The notes: generated by a model not told the origin, from the letters alone. A stretch of 64,000 nt of DNA from Clostridium sp. DL-VIII (GCF_000230835.1 NZ_CM001240.1:2674501-2738500); one strand, 5' to 3'; numbered from the stretch's first letter, positions 45,780 to 59,118 are shown. Program-made: numbers and translations.

Positions 45780-46705
45780 GTTTTTATCTCCTCTATATTT
45801 TTTTGTAACATATGGTTTTGCATGGTGAAACGTGACTCTTGCCCAAGTTTCACTTTTAGTGTAAATTTTTGCTATTTCTTTATTTATAATTTAATTCGAA
45901 ATATATTTTATAAAAAATTACAGTTCTATATGGCTCATGCATTTGAATAACTAGTTTTGAAATGTAGTGTAGTTCATTTTTTTTACAATGTTATCTTCTG
46001 GAAAAATTTTTGAATTTACTTTTTGTATGTTTTCTACATTAATTATGTTGGAGAATGCTGTAAAATAGTCAAAGTACAAATTTTTATCAATTTGACATAG
46101 CCAAGCAAGTAAGTTGTTTTTTCTTTTTAAACTAATAAGTTTTAGTATTGCAATTTGATTAAAATTCGTTTGGCATGAAGGTTTGAATGACATTTTATTC
46201 CAACAAAAATATACTCACTTCATACTGACAGTTTTATTATTTTAACTGTCTAATATAAAGGAAGCATATGAATTCTAGATTTTTGTGGATTATTCGGTAA
46301 ATATTTGAAGAAAGTCTTGCTTTATATAAATTCAAATAGCTATTTTTAATTAGAAGAAATGTATTAGATAGTTGATACTTGTAAACCAAACGTTTTGCGT
46401 GTGAACATCGAAGAGGCTTATGCGATGGAGATAAAAAAAGTCATCTTTGGAAGTCACGCAGTCAAGTAGAAAAATTGCTCAAAGAGTGTCATTTAGATAT
46501 ATCTGCACCATTATGGCAATCTGATTTATTTATAGGAAGCCATGATGGAATAATTGTGTGGTATTAAGGAATGTCAAATATGGAGCAGCTACTTAATAAT
46601 ACACGTTAAATGTAATATTTTATAAGTTTAAACGATCAGAAAGATAAATTGTAAAAAAGGCTGCAGAGGTTATTAATGGTAGTATAGGAGCATTGCATAT
46701 GCACC
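45780..46705 (+). other. Decayed region with an 80-codon minus-strand frame and coding scraps
   Basis: A minus-strand frame at 45951-46193 (80 codons, KLISLKRKNNLLAWLCQID) has a weak ribosome site and no recognised family. On the plus strand near 46450-46567, SQVEKLLKECHLDISAPLWQ is protein-like but isolated. I do not call either as a gene. Confidence 0.35.
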
Positions 46706-46984
46706 GTGTGTCAATGTTGTATGGACGATTGTAACCTTAAAATATCAACACCAAAATACTTTTCTCTGTATAATAGAATAACCAAAAGCAGTTTGGTATT
46801 GGAATTTCCCAAATGGCCTTACTATATGAATTTAGTACAAGATTTTGGAAAAATTTCTGAATGTATATACGGCAAGCAATGTGAACAGCATATTCATATT
46901 GTAAAACATCTGAAGGAAATGATTAGAGTCTTTGATATGTTAAAATATGATAGACATAATATTAATATATTAAAAGATCTTTAG
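46706..46984 (+). CDS. Unrecognised cysteine-rich short frame, possibly a gene fragment
   Basis: 92 codons from a GTG without a clear ribosome site: CQCCMDDCN at the start, later VLEFPKWPYYMNLVQDFGK and HIVKHLKEMIRVFDML. No family is recognised. Its stop lies in the 19-bp repeat next to the MITE-like element, so its end may have been altered by that insertion. Confidence 0.3.
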   Translation: MCQCCMDDCNLKISTPKYFSLYNRITKSSLVLEFPKWPYYMNLVQDFGKISECIYGKQCEQHIHIVKHLKEMIRVFDMLKYDRHNINILKDL

Positions 46985-47365
46985 GAAGATCTTTTATAAC
47001 GTTAAGTGAAAAGTTAAATTCGTGATTTATATAAGTCGTTGAAAATGCAAGACTAAATTCCGCCTACCTTATTATTTGCAATACTAAATTCTTGAACTTA
47101 GTATTTTGCTATAAGATATGATATAAATAACACAACGGTAATAGAATGTCAATGGTAAAGTTAACAGCAGAACTGTATAGACAGCTCTTTAAGATAGTTT
47201 TAGTTAGATAATCAAAAAATAGTTAAACTATCACCTGGATCAATTATCTCAAATACATGATAAAAATAGTTGAACTACTTTTTTGTGCAAGACTAACTTC
47301 GTGTAAGATAAAATTACTCTTGCAATCACGAAATTAGTTTTTCATTTTAGGAAGATCTTTTATAA
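46981..47365 (+). mobile_element. MITE-like element with inverted ends and flanking 19-bp direct repeats
   Basis: TTAGGAAGATCTTTTATAA occurs at 46981-46999 and 47347-47365. Between them, the left end GTTAAGTGAAAAGTTAAATT and the inverse of the right end (AAAATGAAAAACTAATTT) match imperfectly, both continuing CGTGATT. The motif GCAAGACTAA-TTCGTG recurs inside. No coding sequence. A left-half copy lies at 60970-61110. Confidence 0.6.
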
Positions 47366-47371
47366 AAAGCC

Positions 47372-47402
47372 TTGACTTGGACTGAACTCCAAGTGCTAGA
47401 CT
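47372..47402 (+). promoter_or_regulatory. MerR-type promoter of the DUF362 gene
   Basis: TTGACT (47372-47377) and TAGACT (47397-47402) are 19 bp apart. The spacer holds the dyad ACTTGGACT-GA-ACTCCAAGT. Overlong spacers with a dyad between the boxes are the hallmark of MerR-activated promoters. The same design occurs at 54731 and 61419. Confidence 0.75.
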
Positions 47403-47531
47403 TGAAATGTACAATAAAGAAAGGAAATTATATATAAAGTTAGTGAATGGCAAATAGTTAAAATTGAAAGTTCATTTGAAATGAACTCGGATTATGAATA
47501 TAAGAAATATTTAATTATTAGGAGGAAAAAT

Positions 47532-48428
47532 ATGAAATTATTATTAAGCAAGAAGAATAGCAATAGCAAGAGTAAATCTGTTGTTTACATGACAGAAGAT
47601 ATTAGTGCAGAAGGATTAATGGCAATTTATACGGTATTAAATTGTAAGGCAATAGGAAAAGTTGCAGTGAAAATTTCTAGTGGTGAACCTGGAGGGCATC
47701 ATTTTCTATCTGCGAAATTAATAGCTCCGTTAGTTCAAATAGTAAATGGGACTATTGTTGAGTGCAATACTGCATATGGTGGAAGACGTGCAGATACAGA
47801 ATCTCATCATAAAGTTTTGGAAGAACATGGGTTTACTGCCATAGCGCCAGTTGATATTATGGATGCAGAAGGTTCAATAAGAATTCCTATTATAGGAGGA
47901 AAGCATTTGAAAGAGGATATAGTTGGTGCAAGTTTTGCAAACTATGATTTTGTAGTGAACCTCGCACACTTCAAAGGCCATGCTATGGGAGGTTTGGGAG
48001 GTGTAATTAAGAATATGTCTATTGGTATTGCATCTTCAATAGGAAAAAGCTTGATTCACAGTGCAGGTAAAGAAACTACTGGTTTTTCTCCAAATACACC
48101 ACAAGATGATTTCTTAGAATCTATGGCGGAAGCCGCAAAAGGAGTGGCAGATTATGTTGGAAAAAATATTATCTATATTAATGTTATGAATAATTTGTCA
48201 GTAGACTGTGATTGTGATTCTCATCCTGCAAGACCGGAAATGAACGATATCGGAATTCTCTCATCACTAGATCCTGTTGCGTTAGATCAGGCATGTGTAG
48301 ATCTTGTATATGCAGCAGGTGGAAAAGCTTTGATTGAGAGAATGGAATCAAGACATGGAATTCATACGTTGGAGCATGCAGAGAAAATTGGCTTAGGAAC
48401 TCGTAATTATGATTTATATGAAATCTAA
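47532..48428 (+). CDS. DUF362 domain protein
   Basis: 298 residues from the ATG at 47532 behind AGGAGG. DUF362 signature regions: KISSGEPGGHHFL, ECNTAYGGRRADTESH, LAHFKGHAMGGLGGVIKNMSIGIAS, GILSSLDPVALDQACVDLV. Many DUF362 proteins carry ferredoxin motifs; this one lacks CxxCxxC clusters but has CDCDSHP. Likely a redox-associated protein of unknown reaction. It has a MerR-type promoter. Confidence 0.85.
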   Translation: MKLLLSKKNSNSKSKSVVYMTEDISAEGLMAIYTVLNCKAIGKVAVKISSGEPGGHHFLSAKLIAPLVQIVNGTIVECNTAYGGRRADTESHHKVLEEHGFTAIAPVDIMDAEGSIRIPIIGGKHLKEDIVGASFANYDFVVNLAHFKGHAMGGLGGVIKNMSIGIASSIGKSLIHSAGKETTGFSPNTPQDDFLESMAEAAKGVADYVGKNIIYINVMNNLSVDCDCDSHPARPEMNDIGILSSLDPVALDQACVDLVYAAGGKALIERMESRHGIHTLEHAEKIGLGTRNYDLYEI

Positions 48429-48483
48429 TTGTGTTCCTATTTATAAAGTATCATATAATTAAAGACCATTAATAAAAAGAATT

Positions 48484-48520
48484 GATGCAAAGAATCTTGG
48501 ATTGATTCTTTGCATTGTAT
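48484..48520 (+). terminator. Terminator-like hairpin after the DUF362 gene
   Basis: ATGCAAAGAATC / GATTCTTTGCAT, a perfect 12-bp stem with a 7-nt loop. The T run is poor. From here to 48983 no gene is seen. Confidence 0.7.
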
Positions 48521-48983
48521 ATAATGAAATAGCTAGGTATTTGAAAATGCACTCTTTCTGTATTATTCATATTCACTTATCCAATGATATAAATAATTAT
48601 TAATGAATAGATAATTCTCCGCTGTGGCAGTAACATAAGTATGATGCAGATTCAGTTCAATTACACCGAATTCATACATTCCAGTTTTGCTTCATTCAGT
48701 TTAGTCATGCACTTATCCGTAAACCATATTTTTTATAGCACTTTCTCTGTAGGTTAAGAGTAGCCCCGTTACCAAACGGTTTTAGTTTATTTCCCAGGCT
48801 TTTATTTAAGCTTATTCTCTCAAAAATGAACTTTTGTTGATGTAAAATAAATAAAATCAGTACTTATTATTTTATCTACTTTTCTTTGTTTCTAATCTTT
48901 CTTATTGTTATTATGGTATCATTCATGCCAGTAAAATCTGTGATGCTACTGTATTATAATTTATATTCATTCGTACGTAATTT

Positions 48984-49361
48984 TTAAATTTTTAACGTAT
49001 TTTCCCTTGGAACAACTACTTGCTCGTATCTTTCAATTTCGTAATTCAAGCGTTCTAAGATTTGACACATGTCTTCCATTATTGCTACTAACTTTTTAAG
49101 ATGCTCGATCAAAAGCTTTTTCCTAACATCAACAGTCACATCGTCCTGTTGAAAGAGTAAAACATAGTCAATTAATGTTGCAATCGAAAAAACTGCTGAT
49201 CGCATACATTTAGTAAAATAAATCCATTCACAATCTTGTTTCGTATAATTACTGATTTCATTCGTGGTACAGTTCATATAAGGGATTACTCCAACATGTT
49301 CATAATAGTGAAGTGTGTTAATTGTAGTATTACGTTTTTCATTTATTTCTGCGATGGCCAT
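48984..49361 (-). CDS. MerR-family regulator, divergent paralogue
   Basis: 125 residues. Compared with the MerR protein at 61504 it keeps the dimer helix (KCMRSAVFSIATLIDYVLLFQQDD) and the C-terminal coiled coil (LERLNYEIERYEQ). The DNA-binding part is altered (MAIAEINEKRNTTINTLHYYEHVGVIP against MTIKEVSKKFDLSQETLRYYERIGLIS), and no good ribosome site is seen upstream. It may be a decaying copy or may have a changed target. Confidence 0.65.
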   Translation of the reverse strand: MAIAEINEKRNTTINTLHYYEHVGVIPYMNCTTNEISNYTKQDCEWIYFTKCMRSAVFSIATLIDYVLLFQQDDVTVDVRKKLLIEHLKKLVAIMEDMCQILERLNYEIERYEQVVVPRENTLKI

Positions 49362-49886
49362 AAGTTTTATGATAACCTAAGATAAAAGAAAAAATTTAGT
49401 AGATGACCATATTAGCTAAATAATATTGAAGCTGAAGCATTAAGTATTATTTTGAAATATACAATATTATGAAAACTTTGTCCTTTGCAATAATTGTAAG
49501 AACATTTCGATTTTATATCTAAGAGAGCACATCAAAGCTATGAGAGATGCAGTTAATATTAAATATTGGTGGAAATGTTGTGCTTAGCTGCTATCGTGAA
49601 ATCCACTAATTAAATAAAATGTAAGTTAATAAATATTTACATTTTAACCGTGGAAAATGAATAAGTTATATTTTATAAAAAACATATTGAATTTATCCCA
49701 AACTTAATTTTTTTACACTAATTAATAATATAATAATATTTGTTATGAATGATCCTGATCATGTAAGAGTTTATAACTAGCTAAATGGACTTACAGTATT
49801 AGTATCATAATTTCTTTTATCATGGATATAAAGAAAATAATTGACATGTTGAAAATTATATGATATCCTTATCATATAATGAAAAA
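49362..49886 (+). other. Intergenic region upstream of the bgl operon
   Basis: No gene is seen. TTGACA occurs at about 49841 with AT-rich hexamers downstream, so the bgl promoter is probably at 49841-49880, but the -10 box is not certain. Confidence 0.45.
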
Positions 49887-49970
49887 GGAATGTTACTGGT
49901 TGTGCAGGCTTTACCGTTCTATAGATGATATTTTGTTAATATTATTTTTGAAGGTACAGTCTTTTTTTGT
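49887..49970 (+). promoter_or_regulatory. RAT antiterminator site 1 and overlapping terminator
   Basis: GGAATGTTACTGGTTGTGCAGGC...ACC (49887-49915) is a BglG/LicT-type ribonucleic antiterminator. Its 3' end (AGGCTTTACCGTTC) can instead pair with GAAGGTACAGTCT before a seven-T run (49950-49968). Phosphorylation-controlled BglG binding would let transcription enter bglG. Confidence 0.8.
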
Positions 49971-50108
49971 GTACCTAATAAGATAAAATAGTATTTAATT
50001 TAAGTTTAGAATCTTAATTTTATATGTAATATGTGGAGTACTTGAAGTTGTAGTTTATTTTTAGTTAGTGTATCTGTTAAATTAATTCACTCAAAAAGGG
50101 GAACACTT

Positions 50109-50948
50109 ATGAAGATAGAGAAGATAATTAATAATAATCTAGTACAATCTTTTGATAATAACAATAAAGAAGTTCTTGTTATGGGATGTGGACTTGGATT
50201 CAAGAAAAAAAATGGTGAAATTATTGATAAAGATAAAGTTGAAAAGATTTATTCTCTAGAAGATAAAAATTATTCAAATAAATTAATAGAATTATTATCT
50301 GATATCCCTTTAGAAGTAATTCAAACAACTAATGAAATAGTATCCTATGCAAGATATTCTCTCGGAAAAAAGCTAAATGATAACATTTATATTTTACTAA
50401 CAGATCACATAAATTTTGCAATGGAAAGAGTTAAAGAAGGGGTGCAGTTTAAAAATCCGTTATTATGGGAAATAAAAAGATTTTATAATCATGAGTTTTT
50501 AATTGGTAAAGAGGCGCTCCAAATAATTCAAAAAAGGTTAAAAGTTGATTTACCAGAAGATGAAGCTGCAAACATTGCGTTACATATTGTTAATGCTCAA
50601 CTTAACTCTAGCAATATAGATGACACTATGAGTATGACTAATATGATTCAAAATATTTTAAATATAGTAAAGTTTCATTATAAGTTAGAATTAGATGAAT
50701 ATTCACTTCACTATGAAAGATTTATTACTCATTTAAAATTCTTTTCTCAAAGAATTTTTAGAGGAAGTGAAATTGAAGATGAGGATAAAAGTCTTTCTGA
50801 AATGATGAGAGAAAAATATAAGGAAGCATATAAATGTACAGAAAAAATTAAAAAATATATTAAAAGTGAATTTAATTCAGAACTTACCGATGAAGAAATG
50901 ATGTATTTAGCAGTTCATATAAATAGGGTCACAAAACAAACTGAATAG
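50109..50948 (+). CDS. BglG/LicT-family transcription antiterminator
   Basis: 279 residues. CAT RNA-binding domain (1-56: KIEKIINNNLVQSFDNNNKEV...GLGFKKKNG), PRD1 (about 65-170) and PRD2 (about 172-279) with conserved histidines (LTDHINFA, LHIVNAQ, AVHINR). It binds the RAT sites at 49887 and 50954. Activity should be set by phosphorylation by HPr and by the EII at 51182, so the operon responds to beta-glucosides. Confidence 0.93.
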   Translation: MKIEKIINNNLVQSFDNNNKEVLVMGCGLGFKKKNGEIIDKDKVEKIYSLEDKNYSNKLIELLSDIPLEVIQTTNEIVSYARYSLGKKLNDNIYILLTDHINFAMERVKEGVQFKNPLLWEIKRFYNHEFLIGKEALQIIQKRLKVDLPEDEAANIALHIVNAQLNSSNIDDTMSMTNMIQNILNIVKFHYKLELDEYSLHYERFITHLKFFSQRIFRGSEIEDEDKSLSEMMREKYKEAYKCTEKIKKYIKSEFNSELTDEEMMYLAVHINRVTKQTE

Positions 50949-50953
50949 GAGGA

Positions 50954-51031
50954 GGATTGTTACTGGTAATGCAGGCTATACCTAAGAAACGTTAAATAAG
51001 AGCTCTTTTACGTTTCTTGGGTATTTTTTGT
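50954..51031 (+). promoter_or_regulatory. RAT antiterminator site 2 and overlapping terminator
   Basis: GGATTGTTACTGGTAATGCAGGC...ACC (50954-50982) matches the RAT consensus closely. The terminator stem TACCTAAGAAACGT / ACGTTTCTTGGGTA with six T (50979-51029) shares its first bases with RAT. It gates entry into the EII gene. Confidence 0.9.
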
Positions 51032-51163
51032 AAAGAAGAGCTTAGCTAGGCATTAGATAAAAGTATAAATATAGATAAATTAGTATGAAAGGTAGTTACT
51101 GTAAGCAGAAAACTGTATTATGGGCTTTACTTCATTAAAATTGATTCTAAAAATTTATTTTAA

Positions 51164-53077
<1,914 letters not shown>

Positions 53078-53205
53078 ATTTAAGTGATTATGCTAGCGAA
53101 GATATATTAAATAGATTTGCTAGTATAATTAATGAATAATAATTAAATCAAATTTTAAGAATTTAGTATTTAACAACAATTTTAATAAATAGTAAAATAA
53201 TATGA

Positions 53206-54654
<1,449 letters not shown>

Positions 54655-54730
54655 TTATAAAGAGTAAAAGGGTATGAGGAAATATAATCAAGGATTGAAT
54701 CTGAAAAGAAAGTAAAAATTAAAAAACTAC

Positions 54731-54761
54731 TTGACCTGGTGTTAACTCAAAGTGATAAACT
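54731..54761 (+). promoter_or_regulatory. MerR-type promoter of the histidine phosphatase gene
   Basis: TTGACC (54731-54736) and TAAACT (54756-54761), spacer 19 bp with the partial dyad GGTGTTAACTCAAAGT. Same architecture as at 47372 and 61419. Confidence 0.65.
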
Positions 54762-54859
54762 ATATACAGAATAAAGAAACATAAGTGAAATTAGAAACTA
54801 CATGAATATTTGCAATAAATTATTTCGGAAAATATTTGAGTTTAAGGTGGAGAAAACAT

Positions 54860-55444
54860 ATGAAGAAAGTATTATATCTAATGAGACATGGACAGACTTT
54901 ATTTAATATTAGAAGAAAAATTCAAGGATGGTGTGATTCGCCATTAACTGAATTAGGTATTGCTCAAGCAAAAGTTGTAGGGCAATATTTTAGAGATAAT
55001 AATATTATATTTGATCATGCTTATTCATCTACTTTAGAAAGGGCTTGTGATACTTTAGAACAAGTTACAGATATGTCTTATACAAGAGTAAAGGGGTTAA
55101 AAGAGTGGAATTTTGGAAAGCTCGAAGGGGAGAGTGAAAATTTAAATCCAAAGATTCCTTATGGTGATTTTTTCATTCAGTTCGGTGGCGAAGGTGAAAT
55201 GGAAATGAGAGATAGAATTTCCAATATACTATTAGAAATCATGAATAAGGAAGATAATCAAGTTGTATTAGTAGTTTCCCATGGTGCTTCATGTAGAGGT
55301 TTTATGAGAAAATGGGCACATACTAGTGATGTTACTCAAAAAGAAAGAATTGGAAACTGTTGCATATTGAAATTTGAATATGAAAATAATGAATTCAGAC
55401 TCATAGAAGTTATTAATCATAATTTTGAAAATCTCAACCAATAA
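54860..55444 (+). CDS. Histidine phosphatase (phosphoglycerate mutase-like)
   Basis: 194 residues from the ATG at 54860 behind AAGGTGGAG. Catalytic histidine in LMRHGQT, second arginine in SSTLERACDT, second histidine in VVSHGASCRGF. Length and sequence fit the GpmB/CobC-type phosphatases rather than true glycolytic mutases. The substrate is unknown. It has its own MerR-type promoter. Confidence 0.88.
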   Translation: MKKVLYLMRHGQTLFNIRRKIQGWCDSPLTELGIAQAKVVGQYFRDNNIIFDHAYSSTLERACDTLEQVTDMSYTRVKGLKEWNFGKLEGESENLNPKIPYGDFFIQFGGEGEMEMRDRISNILLEIMNKEDNQVVLVVSHGASCRGFMRKWAHTSDVTQKERIGNCCILKFEYENNEFRLIEVINHNFENLNQ

Positions 55445-55455
55445 AAATATGTCAA

Positions 55456-55650
55456 ATGCCAATTGCTTCATCAAATTATTGGGATCAAATCCATGTTTTC
55501 ACACCTAAAGATGTTATGAAAGACGAGGAAGGTGTAAGAATTTTTAAAGTACTAGCTAATAATATAACATGCTTATTAAGTGCAAAAAAAAATAATATTG
55601 AGATGTTTGAAGCTTTAACTGGTTCAATGACAAATTTTATTCGTGATTAA
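55456..55650 (+). pseudogene. C-terminal fragment of an NADPH-dependent FMN reductase-like flavoprotein
   Basis: MPIASSNYWDQIHVFTPKDVMKDEEG...ANNITCLLSAK resembles the last 60 residues of clostridial flavodoxin-family reductases. The flavin-binding N-terminal part is absent. The fragment begins right after the phosphatase gene, so a deletion probably joined the two. Confidence 0.6.
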
Positions 55651-55728
55651 GTAACCAATAGTATTAAAGGATATGACAATAATTAGAAGTTCTTTCTTAA
55701 GTTTATATATCAGGTTTCTTAAAACTAA

Positions 55729-55771
55729 AATGGCTCTTATTCTTGATTATATAGAATAGAGCTATTTTTTG
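55729..55771 (+). terminator. Rho-independent terminator
   Basis: TGGCTCTTATTC / AGAATAGAGCTA with a 10-nt loop and six T. It ends the phosphatase transcript. Confidence 0.8.
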
Positions 55772-55887
55772 ATGCTTTGCATGGGAATAAAGTGTTTTCT
55801 TGTTTATCTGTTATTTGTGATGGGGTTTTCGCAAAAAAATCTATAAAATATATAATTTTATCTGTAATATATGTATTTATTAAATTA

Positions 55888-57057
55888 ACTCGTTGTGCTA
55901 TATAAGATCAATTCCTTTATGTGCTTATATTTACTTGTTATACCAATAGATTAATGTATAATGCGCCCATAAAAATAATATTTAACTTTATGGATATATT
56001 ATCCAAACAATAACTGTTTTATTTTTAAAATATCCATACTTTTTCTTAAAAACTTATTTATAAAGCAGCATATATTATGAGCTAATATTTTTGTTTCAAG
56101 TCTTGCTAATAATCCTAATCTTGATTTAGCAAGTACCTTAGGTACATTTAATTGCTCTGATAATTGAGAGTTAACTGTTTCGATTAGTCTTCGTTTTTTG
56201 AATATTTGCTGCCTTAATTTTTTTGGTAGCTGTATTTTACTATTGTTTCTTTTTAAAGATACAAGGTTTATGCTACGCTCTGAGTATAATTCAGTATGAA
56301 TACTGTTACCAATATATCCTTTATCACCAAGTATAGTTAGATATTTTGCATTATCAGTTAATTCCCATAGTGCTTCTCTATCATCAATACTTGCAGATGT
56401 TAATATGAAGTCTGTTATATAACCATCAAATGTGATTAAAGAGTGTAGCTTAAATCCATAAAAAGTTTCCTTTTTGGAAGCACACTTACCGTAGGCGGCG
56501 TAGCCCGTGAATGTTTTGTGAAATCTTGCTCTGCCAAATTTACAAGCATAAACTGGCATACTATCTACAATTCTAAAACAATCATATTGCAAACTAATAA
56601 ATTTTGTAAGACTATGCCTTATTAATTCTATTGTTCTATATAATGCCCTTCGGGTTCGATTAAATCTAGTTCGACTACAAAAACTTGGGAATAGTTCTTT
56701 TAAATTTCTTTTACAATATCCAAGCCAAACTTTTTCTGAATCAATAGACATAAGTTCACCCGAAAGCGAGAGTGTTATTATTTCACTATCATTCATTATT
56801 GAATTTTTACTGTTTTTACGGTTTTTAATGTATGCTGGAGTTACTTCTTGGTAGATGTCATCAACAATAACAAATATGACAGTTATAAAATCTTTTAAAT
56901 CTTCTATAGTTGTGATAGAATCTGTCTTGTAAAGCTCTAGCATATATGTATTTCCCCCTTCATTGATTTGGTGGTACTTTTCAATGATAGGGTAACATAC
57001 TATGCTAGAGTTTTTCTATCTGTAAATCTTTCTAAAATTTCAACTAGCACAACGAGT
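55888..57057 (-). mobile_element. IS982-family insertion sequence with 7-bp target duplication
   Basis: The ends are ACTCGTTGTGCTA (55888-55900) and its inverse TAGCACAACGAGT (57045-57057). TAAATTA flanks both sides (55881-55887 and 57058-57064). The uninterrupted version of this site exists in the homologous segment at about 62412-62530. Total 1170 bp, one transposase gene. It looks intact and recent. Confidence 0.93.
55999..56943 (-). CDS. IS982-family transposase
   Basis: 314 residues, DDE type. Catalytic region RIVDSMPVYACKFGRARFHK, ILTSASIDDREALWEL, LGDKGYIGN, and the E region RRLIETVNSQLSEQLNVPKVLAKS. Full-length and undamaged, so the element may still move. Confidence 0.9.
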   Translation of the reverse strand: MLELYKTDSITTIEDLKDFITVIFVIVDDIYQEVTPAYIKNRKNSKNSIMNDSEIITLSLSGELMSIDSEKVWLGYCKRNLKELFPSFCSRTRFNRTRRALYRTIELIRHSLTKFISLQYDCFRIVDSMPVYACKFGRARFHKTFTGYAAYGKCASKKETFYGFKLHSLITFDGYITDFILTSASIDDREALWELTDNAKYLTILGDKGYIGNSIHTELYSERSINLVSLKRNNSKIQLPKKLRQQIFKKRRLIETVNSQLSEQLNVPKVLAKSRLGLLARLETKILAHNICCFINKFLRKSMDILKIKQLLFG

Positions 57058-57064
57058 TAAATTA

Positions 57065-58040
57065 ACTTCCAAATGTTATCCTTACGTAAAAGAATCAAAA
57101 TGAGAAGTTGGAATAGAGTTATAGTTGTTATTTACTAACAAACAGCTTCATCAGCACAATGTACAATATATTTTGTGCTGATCTGTTCTTATATTTATTA
57201 GTCAAGTTTATTTGACTTCTTAGATTTTACTCGCAAATAGGATAAGTAAAAGATAGGTATGATAATAATCAATATAAATTTGAAAGGAGATTTATTTATG
57301 GAACAAAAAATTGGAACAAGCCATAGTGGTAATTTAACTGAAGCAGTAAAAGGATTTGTTAATCCTTCTTTAATTATACTATTATCAAAGAAAAACAAAT
57401 TTGAAGAACATGTAGAAGAATTAGAACAATTGTATCCAGGTGTTCCAAGTATCGGATGTACTTGTACTAGTTATACAAAGTATTCCACGATTGAAAATGG
57501 GGTAACAGCAATTGCATTTTATGATTGTATTAGTGTAGCGGCTAATGTTATATTAGAACTTTCTTCTATGCCAGTTAAGTATATTAGTCGAATGGAAGAG
57601 GATATTAAAAAGGTAAAAGCAGAGTCACAAAATACAATTTGTATTGATTTTGCTACAGGAAATCACAGCCGGCTAATGACAACGTTAGGAAGTATCTTAG
57701 AAAATAAGAATATTTCTTTAATAGGAGCTGGTGTTGATTGCAATAAGGTTTCTTGTAATGGTGTTATATATGAAGATGCTTATGCATATGCGTTTATTAA
57801 GAATAATGGAAGGATAAAAGCTTTTAAGGAAACTATTTATAAACCAACTGATTTAAAAATGGTGGTAACTAAAGCGGATTCAAAAAAATATATCCTTTAT
57901 GAATTAAATGGCAAACCAGTAGAATCTGTTTATTGCGATTATCTTAATATTTCACCAAATAAAATAAACACACAATACTTTCAAAACCCATTAGGAAAAT
58001 GGGTTGGTGATGAGTTTTACATAATGGGTATTGGTCAATT
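57065..58040 (+). repeat. Duplicated segment, copy A (promoter region plus FIST gene)
   Basis: Together with 55845-55887 this matches 62410-63350 at high identity, including non-coding DNA (TAAAAGAATCAAAATGAGAA, GAGTTATAGTTGTT) and the FIST coding region. Copy A was split by the IS982 element. Confidence 0.85.
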
Positions 58041-58044
58041 ATAG
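57298..58044 (+). pseudogene. FIST-domain sensor protein, truncated copy
   Basis: 248 codons from the ATG at 57298 behind AAAGGAG; nearly identical to the gene at 62604. It stops where the intact copy has CAG (here TAG, IGQL-stop), and past this the homology to FIST ends after about 10 more codons. The FIST_C domain is therefore missing. FIST proteins bind small ligands and signal to chemoreceptors or cyclases. Confidence 0.8.
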
Positions 58045-58453
58045 GATGGAGCATTACAATGCTATAAAGGAAAAAGAAATTATAACCAATATCGTCAAGA
58101 CAATCAAAAATGAGTTTAGTCAGAATCTTGATGAGTATAGTCAGGAGCTCATAGTTTCAAATATTGAAGCATTGCTTAATTACTCTAAGCGTTTTTATAG
58201 CAGGCAATTCATCACCAGAAGTACTGTAAATAGAGATGCAATTACACGTTTTAATATACTGATTGGAGATTATTTTAACTCAAAAGACTTAGAGGAGAAA
58301 GGAATACCTAATGTTAAATATTTAGCAAGTGAAATGGGATATTTAACAAATTATTTAAGTGATTTACTAAGGAAGGAAACTGGTAAGAAGACGCAAGAAC
58401 ATATTCGACTGCATTTAATTGAAAAAGCAAAAACTTTACTCCTCTTTGAATAA
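58031..58453 (+). pseudogene. AraC-family regulator fragment joined to the FIST copy
   Basis: From about 58062: ITNIVKTIKNEFSQNLDEYSQELIVSNIEALLNYSKRFYSRQFITR...YLASEMGYLTNYLSDLLRKETGKKTQEHIRLHLIEKAKTLL. This is the middle of a clostridial AraC-type protein up to the first helix-turn-helix. The sensor start and the second helix-turn-helix are missing. A deletion has probably joined FIST and araC sequences. Confidence 0.72.
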
Positions 58454-59118
58454 GTTATTTTCCTTTCAGCAAATGGTGCCCAAGTTTAAATTTGAACGCC
58501 ATATTTATATTTTTTCAGTATTTTTTGAACTTTTATTTGTTGATTAAACACATGTGTTTCAACTTGATTTACTGCTGTAACAACTTCATTGAACTGAGCA
58601 ATGTCAATTAACAATAATTAACTTTTGGCATCGATGATACAAGACGATACAGGTGGAGATTTATTCCTAAGTTTAATTGAGTTACAACTTTTGGGTTTAT
58701 ACTGAAGAACTTATTGAAACTTCTGTTAATTTGAATAGCCCTATATAATTTAAGTATAAGGATTGAGGTTATTTATTCAGCGAATAATAAAAATTTGGGA
58801 AGATTTAAGTTATAGTTGGATATTTCGAATAGAGAGAATATTGAATAAATAAATGTAAACAAATAATATTGATCTTAACTGGAATTGAAAATGCCAATTA
58901 AGTGTCTAATATACGTAAAAGTTTTAATCGAAGAATATACAACTTCGTTTAAAATAAATAATATTTAATAGAAAAGGAGGAATTGAAAAGAATTACCTAT
59001 AAGCTTTACTTTAAGTAACAGTGTTGTGTACAAGCTTCGCAGCTCAAGCAGCAGTGTCTGATCCAATGAAGGCTTAGAAATTCTGAGAGATTATTTTGAA
59101 GAATGGAGGAAACAATCT
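58454..59118 (+). other. Intergenic region with a signal-peptide-like scrap
   Basis: No gene is seen in 58454-58970. At 58975 AAAAGGAGG is followed by a stop-ridden frame ending SFAAQAAVSDPMKA (about 59027-59070), like the end of a signal peptide. This may be the remnant of another secreted-protein gene before the esterase. Confidence 0.4.

Noticed and set aside
46981..47365. CRISPR-like repeat array
   Set aside because: Repeats are few, inverted and unevenly spaced, with no regular spacers and no cas genes in the window.
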